Counted from the stretch's first letter, positions 9,146 to 17,352 are shown. The stretch: DNA of 64,000 nt from Desulfovibrio sp. (GCF_009712225.1 NZ_WASP01000004.1:24822-88821), one strand, 5' to 3'. Made by a program: numbers and translations. Notes: generated from the letters alone by a model not told the origin.

Positions 9146-10270
9146 CTAGTCCACAGTCAGAATGACGGAAAAAGCCTTGAAAAACACGGTAACAGTCTGA
9201 CCAGCCACAAGATTGATGGGATTTTCAGGCCCACGGTTGCGCAGGGCGCACACCTGGCTCCCTTCGCTCAGGGCCACCAGAATTTCGGCCACCATATCGT
9301 CCTCTCTCACGCGTTCCACCACGCCGGTGAAGCAGTTTTCTGCCGGACGAGAGCTGTTGGGCGACAACTCGCCCCCCTGCACCAGTACCCACGGTGCCTT
9401 GATGCTGGCATTGACCAACTTGCCCTCATTGAGTGCCAGAGTCTTGCAGCTTTCGTCTGTAATAAGGGACGAAACGCGCAGCCCGCCTGCGGTGCGCAGC
9501 ACCACTTCGACCAGCAGGCCGCTTTGCCGCAATGAGGTAATGCGCCCCTGAAAAACGTTACGTGCACTTGTTTTCATGGGTCGCTCCCTTTGCAGTTGTT
9601 CGCGCAGCAGGCGCTTGGCCTCCTGCGGGTCGCAGCGGACAATGCCGCTCTGGCCGGGCGCGGATCGCCGGCCCAGAAAAATATCCACCACGGGCAGGGG
9701 CAGGCCCTGCCGCCCCAGTTCAAGGGCACGGGTGTGGCGCAGTGAACGCGCGCTCAGAAGGCCCTTGGGCAGCCCGCAGGCGGCACCGCACTGTTGCAGA
9801 CAGCGGCGTACATAGCTTGCGTCGCAGCGCATGAGTTCGCGGGTTTCAGGAAACAGCGCGGGGTCTTCAAGCACGCGTTTGAGGCGGCGGCTGATGGTCA
9901 GCGGCAGCGGCACCTCGCGCCCGGGGGTGTCCTGTGTGCCGGGAACCCGGATGACACCCTCCTGAAAATCGAGATGCGAGGGCATGATTTCAAAAATTTC
10001 CACAAGCCGCAGGGCCGCATAGCGCAGCAGCATAAAGATAAGCCACATGCGCAGGCGGGGCCTTTTTTCACGGGGGCCGCGGGCGGCGCTTGCGCGCTCC
10101 CACAGCCACGTTTCCACGGCAAGCAGTTCTCGTGGGCTGATGCGACCGGTGTCTTGCAGCAGCGCGGCAGAATCGCGGCGCATGAGCCTCTGGCGCAGCC
10201 AGGCTCTGTCTGCGGAAGAGAGCGAGCGCAAAAGCGCGGCCATTTCCTCACGGTTTTTGTTTTTTTCCAT
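9146..10270 (-). CDS. tunR: TunR-like molybdate/tungstate regulator: inactive integrase fold plus two TOBE (Mop) domains
   Basis: Regulator of 374 aa with two parts. Residues about 72-225 resemble the catalytic domain of tyrosine recombinases (RYAALRLVEIFEI, then SLRHTRALELGRQGLPLP and VDIFLGRRS). The nucleophilic tyrosine is missing (IVRCD where a Tyr is expected), and the box II first His and LGH His are replaced, so recombination is not expected. Residues about 232-300 and 304-374 form two TOBE/Mop domains that bind molybdate or tungstate. This architecture and the modA/modBC neighbourhood match TunR, described as a tungstate-responsive regulator in Desulfovibrio. It is divergent from modA across about 150 bases, consistent with control of modA. 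Generic annotation as an integrase would be misleading. Confidence 0.85.
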   Translation of the reverse strand: MEKNKNREEMAALLRSLSSADRAWLRQRLMRRDSAALLQDTGRISPRELLAVETWLWERASAARGPREKRPRLRMWLIFMLLRYAALRLVEIFEIMPSHLDFQEGVIRVPGTQDTPGREVPLPLTISRRLKRVLEDPALFPETRELMRCDASYVRRCLQQCGAACGLPKGLLSARSLRHTRALELGRQGLPLPVVDIFLGRRSAPGQSGIVRCDPQEAKRLLREQLQRERPMKTSARNVFQGRITSLRQSGLLVEVVLRTAGGLRVSSLITDESCKTLALNEGKLVNASIKAPWVLVQGGELSPNSSRPAENCFTGVVERVREDDMVAEILVALSEGSQVCALRNRGPENPINLVAGQTVTVFFKAFSVILTVD

Positions 10271-10327
10271 GCAGCATCCCGTCAGTTTTCAGGTCTTATA
10301 CAAATAAAACCCCCTTGTTGTACAGTG

Positions 10328-10343
10328 TTCACGCTTTTGTGAA
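10328..10343. promoter_or_regulatory. Candidate TunR operator 1
   Basis: TTCACGCTTTTGTGAA is an inverted repeat of 5-bp arms with a 6-base spacer in the tunR-modA divergent region. A TGTACA palindrome lies just upstream at 10319-10324. Assignment to TunR is by position only. Confidence 0.4.
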
Positions 10344-10377
10344 TAAACGCGACTACATTGCCCGCGCGCATGGCTTC

Positions 10378-10394
10378 TGTACTGTGAGCGTACA
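10378..10394. promoter_or_regulatory. Candidate TunR operator 2
   Basis: TGTAC and GTACA form an inverted repeat with a 7-base spacer, 31 bases before the modA ATG. Together with the first repeat it fills the tunR-modA promoter region. Which of the two is the functional site cannot be told from this window. Confidence 0.35.
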
Positions 10395-10424
10395 AACAGC
10401 GCATCTGGCGCACGGAGGAACTTC

Positions 10425-11192
10425 ATGAAAAAGACAGCTCAGGTTCGTGGGGCATTTGGCCGCATCGTACTCGCACTGGCCTGCGTGGCCCTGCTCAGTC
10501 TTCCCGCTCAGGCGGCGGAAATGACCGTTTCTGCTGCGGCCAGCCTTACCAATGCCTTTACCGAGATCAAGGGTCTGTTTGAAAAGCAGCATGCGGGCCT
10601 GCAGGTAAACACCAACTACGCCGCCTCCAACCCTCTGCTCAAGCAGATTCAGGAAGGCGCGCCTGTTGACGTATTCGCCTCTGCCGATCAGGCCACCATG
10701 GACAAGGCCGTGACGGCCAAGGTTGTGGACCCCGCCACCCGCAAGAATTTTGCACTCAACGATCTGGTGCTTATCGTGCCCGCCGGTTCCAAAAAGCCCG
10801 CCAAGCTTGAAGACCTCAAGGCCCTCAAGCGCGTTGCCATTGGCAACCCCGAATCTGTGCCGGTTGGCCGCTACACCAAGGATGCACTGACCAGCGCCAA
10901 ATTGTGGGAGGCCTTGCAACCCCAGCTGATCATGGGCAACAGTGTGCGTCAGGTGCTGGACTACGTTGCGCGAGGCGAAGTGGACGCGGGCTTTGTTTAC
11001 CGCACCGATGCCAAGCAGCTTGCCGACAAGGTAGACGTGGTTATGATTGTGGAAGGGCATGATCCTGTAAGCTACCCCATTGCTGTGGTCACCACCGGCA
11101 AGGAAGCCAAAATGGGTCAGGAATTTCTGAACTTTGTGCTTTCGCCCGAAGGGCAGGCCGTGCTTGCCAAGTATGGTTTTTCCAAGCCGTAA
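10425..11192 (+). CDS. modA: Molybdate/tungstate ABC transporter, periplasmic binding protein ModA
   Basis: Periplasmic oxyanion-binding protein (255 aa) that delivers molybdate or tungstate to ModBC. A Sec signal peptide ends near residue 30 (LPAQA then AEM). The mature N-terminus has the family motif VSAAASLTNAF, whose serines contact the oxyanion; PVDVFASADQATMD and GEVDAGFVYRTDA are further ModA segments. GGAGGA lies seven bases before the ATG. It is divergent from tunR. A terminator-like hairpin separates it from modB, which could give more ModA than ModBC. Confidence 0.94.
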   Translation: MKKTAQVRGAFGRIVLALACVALLSLPAQAAEMTVSAAASLTNAFTEIKGLFEKQHAGLQVNTNYAASNPLLKQIQEGAPVDVFASADQATMDKAVTAKVVDPATRKNFALNDLVLIVPAGSKKPAKLEDLKALKRVAIGNPESVPVGRYTKDALTSAKLWEALQPQLIMGNSVRQVLDYVARGEVDAGFVYRTDAKQLADKVDVVMIVEGHDPVSYPIAVVTTGKEAKMGQEFLNFVLSPEGQAVLAKYGFSKP

Positions 11193-11248
11193 CGGCAGCT
11201 GCGTTTGATCCTGTGGGGTAAAACCTGATTCTGGTTGAGCTCACTGGT

Positions 11249-11292
11249 GGCGGTTGCCGTTTTGGCAGAAGCGGCAGCCGCCTGAATTTTTT
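11249..11292 (+). terminator. Hairpin with T-run between modA and modB
   Basis: Arms 11249-11259 and 11272-11282 form an 11-bp stem with one G-U pair, followed by TTTTTTATT. It has the form of an intrinsic terminator or attenuator. Read-through would explain lower modBC than modA expression; alternatively modBC has its own promoter. Confidence 0.65.
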
Positions 11293-11325
11293 ATTGTGTT
11301 GCGGTGATGAGGCAGGGGGATAGAC

Positions 11326-12003
11326 ATGGATTTTGATTTTGCATTTGTCTGGAGCCCCCTTGAGCTTTCGTTGCGCGTGGCCGGAGCGGCCACGGCGGTC
11401 TCCTTTGTTGTGGCAACGCTGGCAGCCTGGCGGCTGGCCCGCAAGCGTGGTCCGCTGCCCGCCATGCTGGACGCACTGTGCTCTCTGCCTCTGGTAATGC
11501 CGCCTACGGTGCTGGGCTATTACCTGATTTTGCTGGTGGGGCGGCGGGGGGTGCTTGGCCCCGGACTGGCAGAGCTTGGCATCAACCTGATATTTTCATG
11601 GCAGGGCGCGGTGGTGGCCGCCACGGTGGTGGTTTTTCCGCTCATTTACAAGTCGGCGCGCGCGGCGCTTGAACAGGTGGACAAACACCTTGAAGACGCG
11701 GCGCGAACCCTTGGCGCGTCCGAGTGGCGAGTGTTTGTGAGCGTGTCGCTGCCGCTGGCCTGGAAGGGTATTTTTGCGGGTATCATGCTGGCCTTTGCGC
11801 GCGGCATGGGCGAATTTGGCGCAACCCTGATGATCGCTGGCAACATTCCCGGCAAGACCCAAACCCTGGCCCTCGCCATTTACGATGCCTTTCAGGCGGG
11901 CAATGACCTGCAGGCATCGTGGCTTGTGGTCATCACCTCGGTCGTGTGTGTGAGCCTGCTTATGGCCGCAGAGCTGCTGGTAAGATTCAGGAGGTGGCGC
12001 TGA
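11326..12003 (+). CDS. modB: Molybdate ABC transporter permease ModB
   Basis: Inner-membrane permease of 225 aa with about five helices. The EAA loop that docks on the ATPase is clear: EDAARTLGASEWRVF followed by SLPLAWKGI (about 132-156). The conserved FARGMGEFGATLMIAGN segment of molybdate/sulfate permeases follows. GCAGGGGGATAG precedes the ATG. The stop codon overlaps the modC start as TGATG, so translation is coupled. Confidence 0.93.
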   Translation: MDFDFAFVWSPLELSLRVAGAATAVSFVVATLAAWRLARKRGPLPAMLDALCSLPLVMPPTVLGYYLILLVGRRGVLGPGLAELGINLIFSWQGAVVAATVVVFPLIYKSARAALEQVDKHLEDAARTLGASEWRVFVSVSLPLAWKGIFAGIMLAFARGMGEFGATLMIAGNIPGKTQTLALAIYDAFQAGNDLQASWLVVITSVVCVSLLMAAELLVRFRRWR

Positions 12004-12752
12004 TGTTATCCCTGCATCTGGAAAAATGCTTCAGGAACGGGGTAACGCCCTTTAGCCTCAATGTGCGTTACGACATTGGCGACGAGCACAAGTGCGCTGT
12101 GCTTTTTGGCCCCTCCGGCTCTGGCAAGTCGCTGACCATGCAGTGTCTGGCCGGGCTCACACGGCCCGATGCCGGGCACATACGCATTGGCGATTGTACG
12201 CTGTACGACAGCGCGCAGAATATTTTTGTTTCTGTGCAAAAAAGGCGCATCGGCTACATGTTTCAGGATTACGCGCTGTTTCCGCACTTGAGCCTGCTGC
12301 AAAATGTGGCCTACCCCAACACGGGCTGCTGGCCCTGGAAGGTGCGCGCCGAAGAGCGCGACAAGGCGCTGGCCATGCTTGAGCGTTTGGGCATAGGGCA
12401 TCTGGCAGCACACCTGCCCTCGCAGATTTCTGGGGGGCAGCGCCAGCGTGCCGCGCTGGCCAGGGCGCTCAATGCCGATCCGCTGCTGCTCCTGCTGGAC
12501 GAGCCTTTTTCTGCTCTCGACCCCCTGCTGCGAGAACGTCTGCGCGAAGAACTGCTTGAACTCATCGGCAATCTGACCATTCCGGCCGTGATTATCAGCC
12601 ATGATCCGGATGATGTGGATACCTTTGCTGGTGGGCTTGTACTGTACGACAGGGGCGGAGCACGCACGGTCACGGACTATGCGGATCTGCGCAAGAATTT
12701 TGCTACAGCGGGCAAGTGCCTGCGGTACCTGCAGGAACATAACGAGGCCTGA
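12003..12752 (+). CDS. modC: Molybdate ABC transporter ATP-binding protein ModC (short form)
   Basis: ATPase subunit of 249 aa. Walker A is GPSGSGKS (about 37-44), the signature is ISGGQRQRAALARAL, Walker B is LLLLLDEPFSALD, and the switch His lies in VIISHDPDDVD. Unlike Escherichia coli ModC (about 350 aa) it ends soon after the nucleotide-binding domain and has no C-terminal TOBE domain; metal sensing in this cluster resides in TunR. The start is fixed by the TGATG overlap with modB, and the longer ORF start inside modB is rejected. Confidence 0.92.
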   Translation: MLSLHLEKCFRNGVTPFSLNVRYDIGDEHKCAVLFGPSGSGKSLTMQCLAGLTRPDAGHIRIGDCTLYDSAQNIFVSVQKRRIGYMFQDYALFPHLSLLQNVAYPNTGCWPWKVRAEERDKALAMLERLGIGHLAAHLPSQISGGQRQRAALARALNADPLLLLLDEPFSALDPLLRERLREELLELIGNLTIPAVIISHDPDDVDTFAGGLVLYDRGGARTVTDYADLRKNFATAGKCLRYLQEHNEA

Positions 12753-12772
12753 GCTGCCCCCTGATCAAACAT

Positions 12773-12804
12773 AAGGCCCCTGCCCGCCAACGGACAGGGG
12801 CCTT
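12773..12804. terminator. Bidirectional terminator between modC and the ModA-like gene
   Basis: AAGGCCCCTG at 12773-12782 pairs perfectly with CAGGGGCCTT at 12795-12804 around a 12-base loop. It lies between two convergent genes; a short T-rich tail follows on the plus strand. Confidence 0.8.
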
Positions 12805-12823
12805 GAATTTGGGCCGTCAAGAG

Positions 12824-13600
12824 CTAGCGGCTGGCCGCTTCCAGCCCTGTGGCGTCAATGGTGCCAGCATGCTGCGGTGAAGAAAGAAACTTCAGCAGGG
12901 TCTGCGCGCCCTCAGGATTTTTGGCTCCCTTGACGATACCGGCAGAAAACAGCGTCACTAGCTGCACTTCTTCAGGAATCAGGCCGACAACCTGAATGCC
13001 CTGAATGGGCTTGAGTTCGCTGAGCTGCTGAAAGCCAATCTCTTCCTCGCCACGGGCCACCACATTGCCCACCGGCTCGGCAGGAATCATGTGGATCTTG
13101 TCCTTGAGCGCCTCAGCAAGGCCCAGCTTGGGGATCATGACGTTGGAAACGTAGGTGCCGCTGGCACTGTCGGAATAGGCAATGCTGCTGGCGTTGAGCA
13201 GGGTCTGCTTCAGGGCTTCCACGGTGGATATATCGGGCAGGGGCGCACCGGCGCGCACAGCCAGCGCAACCTTAGAGCTCGCCAGCACTACGGTGCTGGT
13301 GGGTTCGATTTTGCCTTCCTTGACCAGTTTGTCCAGCGCGTTGCCCACCATGATGACGATATCGATATCTTCGCCCCGTTCAAGGCGGTGGGGAATAGTG
13401 TTGGGGGTATCACCCATGGAGGGGCCCCACACTGTCTTGAGGGTATTGCCCGTGGTTTTTTCAAACTCCGGTCCGAGTATCCTGTAGGCAGAGGCAAAAC
13501 CTGCGGTGGCGGCAACATTTATCTCGGCAGCGCCCGCAACGTTTGAGCAGGTCAGCAAAGCCGTGCCGCACATAGCGAGACAGACAGACTTGAGTAGCAT
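12824..13600 (-). CDS. Orphan ModA-like periplasmic oxyanion-binding protein
   Basis: Substrate-binding protein of 258 aa in the ModA/SBP_bac_11 class. A signal peptide spans residues 1-25 (CGTALLTCSNVAGA then AEI), followed by VAATAGFASAYRIL, where ModA has its SAAASL oxyanion loop. RGEDIDIVIMVGNALDKLV and RGEEEIGFQQLSELKPI match the ModA second lobe. The ATG at 13600 has GGGTGAAG upstream and starts at the signal peptide; the longer ORF start adds 36 unrelated residues. No permease or ATPase is attached, so it may feed ModBC, serve another oxyanion or organic anion, or act in sensing. It converges on modC. Family is confident; ligand is unknown. Confidence 0.8.
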   Translation of the reverse strand: MLLKSVCLAMCGTALLTCSNVAGAAEINVAATAGFASAYRILGPEFEKTTGNTLKTVWGPSMGDTPNTIPHRLERGEDIDIVIMVGNALDKLVKEGKIEPTSTVVLASSKVALAVRAGAPLPDISTVEALKQTLLNASSIAYSDSASGTYVSNVMIPKLGLAEALKDKIHMIPAEPVGNVVARGEEEIGFQQLSELKPIQGIQVVGLIPEEVQLVTLFSAGIVKGAKNPEGAQTLLKFLSSPQHAGTIDATGLEAASR

Positions 13601-13740
13601 CTTCACCCTTGGTTCCCCTTGATACAGATTTTGAGAAAGTTGATCCTTGCCGCGAGCGAAGCTATCGGTGCGGCCTGCTGCGGCCTTGGGGCATGCGCCT
13701 GTCTTCAACGCTGGTGGAAAGCCTGACGACTGCCTAACCG

Positions 13741-15336
13741 CTAGACCTTTGTCGAGCGTTTGGCGATGTACAGGGCATTGTCGGCCCGTTTCAGGGCTTC
13801 TTCTACCGGTTCTTCCGTACAGTGCCAGGTGGCATGCCCAATGCTGATGCCAATGTGCAGCAACAGGCCGTCGGTGGCAATGGGCGACCCCACGGTTTCA
13901 CGTATGCGCCGCACTGTGCGCATGATGTCGGGTGTGCTGTCGCGGTGGCTCAGCAGGGCCAGAAACTCGTCGCCGCCAAGGCGCACAAGCACGTCCTCCT
14001 TGCGCAGACAGCCCGAAAGCCGTTGGCCAAGGATGGTCAGCACCGCATCGCCCACGTGGTGCCCGTAGGTATCGTTGACTGGTTTGAAGCCGTCCAGATC
14101 CATGTATAAAAGTTCAACTACGCCATGATTGAGCTGCAGTTCGGGCATGGATTCGTCCAGGCGGGCGGCCAGCCCGTGCCTGTTGAGCAGGCCCGTCAGT
14201 GAATCACGCTCGGCGGCGTACTGGATGCGGTTCCGGTCTTTTTCAGCTCGGGTGAGGTTTTCAACCAGGGTTGAAAGCGAGGACGAAAGCACCTCGATTT
14301 CCAGTATGCCCTCATTGCGCGGAATAGTAACTCGCTCGCCCTTGCTGAGCTTGTCGGCCGCAAGGGTGAGGGCTTTGAGAGGGGCAATGACCTTTCTGGC
14401 TGTATAGCCAGCTACCAGGGCAAACAGCGCGGCCAGCACCAGACCGGCCACAAGAATGCGTGATACCAGCTTGCGCACCGGCGCGTAGGCCGTATCCAGA
14501 GATTGCCGTGCCACCACACTCCACTGCAAGCCGTCATAATCCTTGAATCCTGTACACCTGACGGCGGCGGTGAGGTAGGAGATTCCGTCGGGCCATGGTT
14601 CCACGGCCCAAGCGGAATCCGCATCTTCGAGCCGTTGCAGCAGGGGCAGGGAAAGTGGCTGCGCGTCGTTGCCGCCGCCAAGTATGACGCTGCCGTCCGC
14701 GCCAAGAACCATGATTTTTGTGCCTGTGTCTGATCCCTCGCCAGACAGAATGAATTCCTCAACCTCTCTGGCCCATGTCCAGCTCAGGTGGGCCACCAGA
14801 ACCCAGTCTTTCAGCTCGCCTTCGCCAATGGGCATGCTTATGTCCACAAACTTGAGCGGCGTATTTTCCGGGTGGGGCAGCAGCTGGGCAAGCAGGGTGG
14901 CCTTGCGCACATCGCCCACAAACAGGCCGTTTTTGCCCTGGCGAAAGATGGCGCAGATGGAAAGGTCAGTGCCTTGCAGCACTCCGTCTGTGGAGGCGAG
15001 CACCTTCCCCTTGGGGTTCATGAGCCCAATCCAGGCAAAGGCGGGCATGGTGTCCTGCAGGCGGTTGACGGCGGTGGCAACCTTGTCCATATCGCCGCCG
15101 ATCAGGCCTATGGTGTGGCGCAAGGTGTCCACTTCCTTGATCCAGAACCACATGGACTGGTCAAGGGCTTTGGCAAGTGACTGAACGCGGTTGGTCAGCA
15201 ACAGCCCGCGTTCATAGCGTGCCTCGCTGCTGGCCTCTCGCCCCGTGATGGCCGCAAGAAAGCATGAGGAAAGGAGAATAAGCAGGGTGAAGGCCTCAAT
15301 AAATTGCGCCTTGAGGCTGCGCGTGAACATGCGCAT
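13741..15336 (-). CDS. Membrane diguanylate cyclase with periplasmic Cache-like sensor, HAMP and GGDEF
   Basis: Predicted c-di-GMP synthase of 531 aa. Helix 1 is at about 12-31, a periplasmic double-Cache-like sensor spans about 35-290, helix 2 is at about 292-312, HAMP at about 313-365, and GGDEF from about 370. The catalytic motif RLGGDEF is intact at 454-458. The inhibitory RxxD site (RKED, 445-448) is exactly five residues upstream, so product inhibition is expected. An ATG six bases into the ORF is an equally good start. It follows the TauE operon in the same direction but lies beyond a terminator, and is probably separate. Confidence 0.87.
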   Translation of the reverse strand: MRMFTRSLKAQFIEAFTLLILLSSCFLAAITGREASSEARYERGLLLTNRVQSLAKALDQSMWFWIKEVDTLRHTIGLIGGDMDKVATAVNRLQDTMPAFAWIGLMNPKGKVLASTDGVLQGTDLSICAIFRQGKNGLFVGDVRKATLLAQLLPHPENTPLKFVDISMPIGEGELKDWVLVAHLSWTWAREVEEFILSGEGSDTGTKIMVLGADGSVILGGGNDAQPLSLPLLQRLEDADSAWAVEPWPDGISYLTAAVRCTGFKDYDGLQWSVVARQSLDTAYAPVRKLVSRILVAGLVLAALFALVAGYTARKVIAPLKALTLAADKLSKGERVTIPRNEGILEIEVLSSSLSTLVENLTRAEKDRNRIQYAAERDSLTGLLNRHGLAARLDESMPELQLNHGVVELLYMDLDGFKPVNDTYGHHVGDAVLTILGQRLSGCLRKEDVLVRLGGDEFLALLSHRDSTPDIMRTVRRIRETVGSPIATDGLLLHIGISIGHATWHCTEEPVEEALKRADNALYIAKRSTKV

Positions 15337-15473
15337 AGCTCCTCCTGCGGGGGGGCATGACGGGGGACAAATATTCTTTTACGTTATTTTTTGAATAATA
15401 TCGAAATGGGCGAAATACGCAATGGGCAGGAAAACTCTTGGATACTTGTCCGCCGTAAAAAATACAAAAAAGA

Positions 15474-15496
15474 GAGGTGCAGACGCAATGCACCTC
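15474..15496 (-). terminator. Terminator of the TauE operon
   Basis: GAGGTGCA and TGCACCTC pair around a seven-base loop; on the minus strand the stem runs into TCTTTTTTG. It lies 40 bases past the TauE stop. Confidence 0.85.
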
Positions 15497-15535
15497 CCCT
15501 TTTGGCTATAGGTTTGAGGAGAAGAGATTTGCTTT

Positions 15536-16606
15536 TTATGCGGCGCTGCCGAGAGCGGCCTCTCTGCGATTGCGCTGCTGGCCGCGCCACATGCCGCCAA
15601 GAATCATGCCCGCACCCACGAGCAGGCCGGCACACATGGTCACAAAGCTGACCACCTTGAAGATGTACAGCATGCCCGGCCCCATATGGATGAGGCCCAG
15701 CGCGTTGAGGTAGCCCGGCAGGGCCACAATGCGGCTGGCGGCCACGATAAGCATGATGGCGGCCATGACGTACTTGATCATGATGGGTTTGACGTAGGTG
15801 GTGCCGATGGCCCCAAGCTGCACGCCAAACAGCGAACCAGCCAGAATGATGAAGACCAGCCGGATGTCGATCATGCCGTGCATGGCCCAGTTTACCGAGC
15901 CGCACAGGCCCATGACAAAGGCGGTGACCAGCTCTGTGCCTGAAGCGATCAGCCCCGGCACGCCGATGACATAGATCAGCCCCGGTACGCCCACAAAACC
16001 GCCCACGGCGATGGTTGCTGCCAGCATGCCAGTGGCGATGCCCACGGGCAGGGTGAACCACAGCGAAATACGCAGACCGGATTTGGGAAAGGAAATCATG
16101 GGTGGCAGGTTAATGGCCTGAAGCTTTTTGGCCAGGGGCGGGGTGCCCTCGTCGTCGTCAAGCCCGGCCTGGCTTGAGCGCAGGGCATCTTTCAGAACAT
16201 AGCTGCCCACAACAACCAGCACCACCACAAACGAAACGCTCACGTACAGGTCGGAACCGGCCTGTCCCCAGTTGTCCAGAATAAATCGCTGGATACGGAT
16301 GCCGATCTGCACGCCAATGCCCGCAGTGGCGGCAATGACCATGCCCAGCTTGACGTCCACCTGGCCGAAGCGGTAGCGCTTGATAGCGCCCACCATGGCC
16401 TTGGGAAACTTGTGGCACATGTTGCTGGCCACGGCCACGGCCCCGGGAACGCCAAGCCCCATCATGCCGGGGGTGAGAATGAATGCGCCCCCAGAGCCGA
16501 TAAAACCGCTCACCAGCCCGCCCACAAAACCCACAGCCAGCAAAAAGGCTATGGAAACAGGCGTGAGCGTTATGAATTGCGACGGGTCAAGACTGAGCAG
16601 ATCCAT
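15536..16606 (-). CDS. TauE/SafE-family anion exporter
   Basis: Inner-membrane carrier of 356 aa with about eight to nine helices arranged as two homologous halves. Family motifs are GLVSGFIGSGGAFILTPGM near residue 30 and the corresponding GGFVGVPGLIYVIGVPGL in the second half, with a charged cytoplasmic loop between. TauE/SafE proteins export sulfite, sulfoacetate or related anions; the substrate here is unknown. GGAGG lies seven bases before ATG 16606; the ORF extension to 16681 is not needed. It is second in an operon after a 137-residue membrane protein, behind a sigma-54-type promoter and opposite a histidine kinase/activator pair. Confidence 0.87.
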   Translation of the reverse strand: MDLLSLDPSQFITLTPVSIAFLLAVGFVGGLVSGFIGSGGAFILTPGMMGLGVPGAVAVASNMCHKFPKAMVGAIKRYRFGQVDVKLGMVIAATAGIGVQIGIRIQRFILDNWGQAGSDLYVSVSFVVVLVVVGSYVLKDALRSSQAGLDDDEGTPPLAKKLQAINLPPMISFPKSGLRISLWFTLPVGIATGMLAATIAVGGFVGVPGLIYVIGVPGLIASGTELVTAFVMGLCGSVNWAMHGMIDIRLVFIILAGSLFGVQLGAIGTTYVKPIMIKYVMAAIMLIVAASRIVALPGYLNALGLIHMGPGMLYIFKVVSFVTMCAGLLVGAGMILGGMWRGQQRNRREAALGSAA

Positions 16607-16734
16607 GTTAACCTCCACGGGCATGCTTGCCGGGGCGTACTGTGTTTGCGCTGGCCCAGAGCCAGGCATGTCGCCGCTCAACCAATGGTACGAGCCGGGC
16701 GGCGGCGCAGCCCGGCCCTGTAAAAAACGTTTTG

Positions 16735-17148
16735 CTAGCCGTGCACCACAGCGGTGGTGTCAATACGGGGAGCGGGCGTGGCAGTCTGGCGCACGGCAAC
16801 CTTGGGGGCAGCCTTTGCGGCCTGCTTCTGCACGCCGGTAATGCCGCACAGTTCCCACAATGCGCCGGCAAAATGACCGTGCACGTACGAGAGCAGCAGC
16901 ACCGAGGCTATGGGCAGGGCTGTCCACAGTCCACCCTTTGCGCACAGGGCGGCAAAGGTGTCGGCATTGGTAAAGGCAAGCACATACATGAGTATGCTGC
17001 CCGCGCCGAAAAGCAGCAGCTGCTTGAGCGCTGCGGGCTGCGCCTTGCCGTTGATGTTCCACAAATCGTCTGTCCAGCCGGGTTGGCCCGCGTCGGCATA
17101 AGCCACGGCGGTAAACCAGTTTTCCATCGTTTTTTGCAGGGTATTCAT
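16735..17148 (-). CDS. Small membrane protein of unknown function, first gene of the TauE operon
   Basis: I do not recognise this 137-residue protein. It has a polar N-terminus with a Trp-rich patch (ENWF, AGQPGWTDDLWNING), two likely helices at about 42-62 and 74-96 (LLLFGAGSILMYVLAF and GGLWTALPIASVLLLSYV), then an Ala/Lys/Pro-rich tail. AGGAGG lies seven bases before ATG 17148. It starts about a dozen bases after the predicted sigma-54 transcription start and is followed after 128 bases by the TauE exporter, so it is probably an accessory subunit, sensor partner or assembly factor for that exporter (inference). Confidence 0.75.
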   Translation of the reverse strand: MNTLQKTMENWFTAVAYADAGQPGWTDDLWNINGKAQPAALKQLLLFGAGSILMYVLAFTNADTFAALCAKGGLWTALPIASVLLLSYVHGHFAGALWELCGITGVQKQAAKAAPKVAVRQTATPAPRIDTTAVVHG

Positions 17149-17170
17149 GTCGGCCTCCTGCATGGGCAAT

Positions 17171-17186
17171 TACAACTATTGTGCCA
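17171..17186 (-). promoter_or_regulatory. Sigma-54 (-24/-12) promoter for the small protein-TauE operon
   Basis: Read on the minus strand: TGGCAC, five bases, TTGTA. The -24 hexamer is perfect and the spacing is correct; the -12 element has T for the usual C. The predicted start falls near 17160, leaving a short leader that still contains the AGGAGG ribosome site. A sigma-54 activator is encoded directly across the divergent region. Confidence 0.65.
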
Positions 17187-17257
17187 AAAAGCTCAAAATG
17201 TAACATGCCGTTTTAAAAGGATATTTTTTTGTAAACGCGCACCTTGGCGTCCCCCTC

Positions 17258-17352
17258 AACTGTTGCATTATGGCATGCCCCGACAGGCCAGGCGCTGCAA
17301 ACTGTTGCCGCTCTAGGCTTGTCAGGACTGTTTTATTTTTGTACGCTGTTGC
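17258..17352. promoter_or_regulatory. Three phased CTGTTGC repeats, candidate enhancer sites
   Basis: CTGTTGC occurs at 17260-17266, 17302-17308 and 17346-17352, the first two extended as AACTGTTGC. Spacings of 42 and 44 bases equal about four helical turns, and the copies lie about 75-180 bases upstream of the -24 element. That is the usual distance for binding sites of a sigma-54 activator. Confidence 0.45.

Noticed and set aside
9146-10270. A phage or mobile-element integrase marking a genomic island
   Set aside because: The fold is recombinase-like, but the catalytic tyrosine and histidines are missing and two TOBE domains follow; it is a regulator of the adjacent mod genes.
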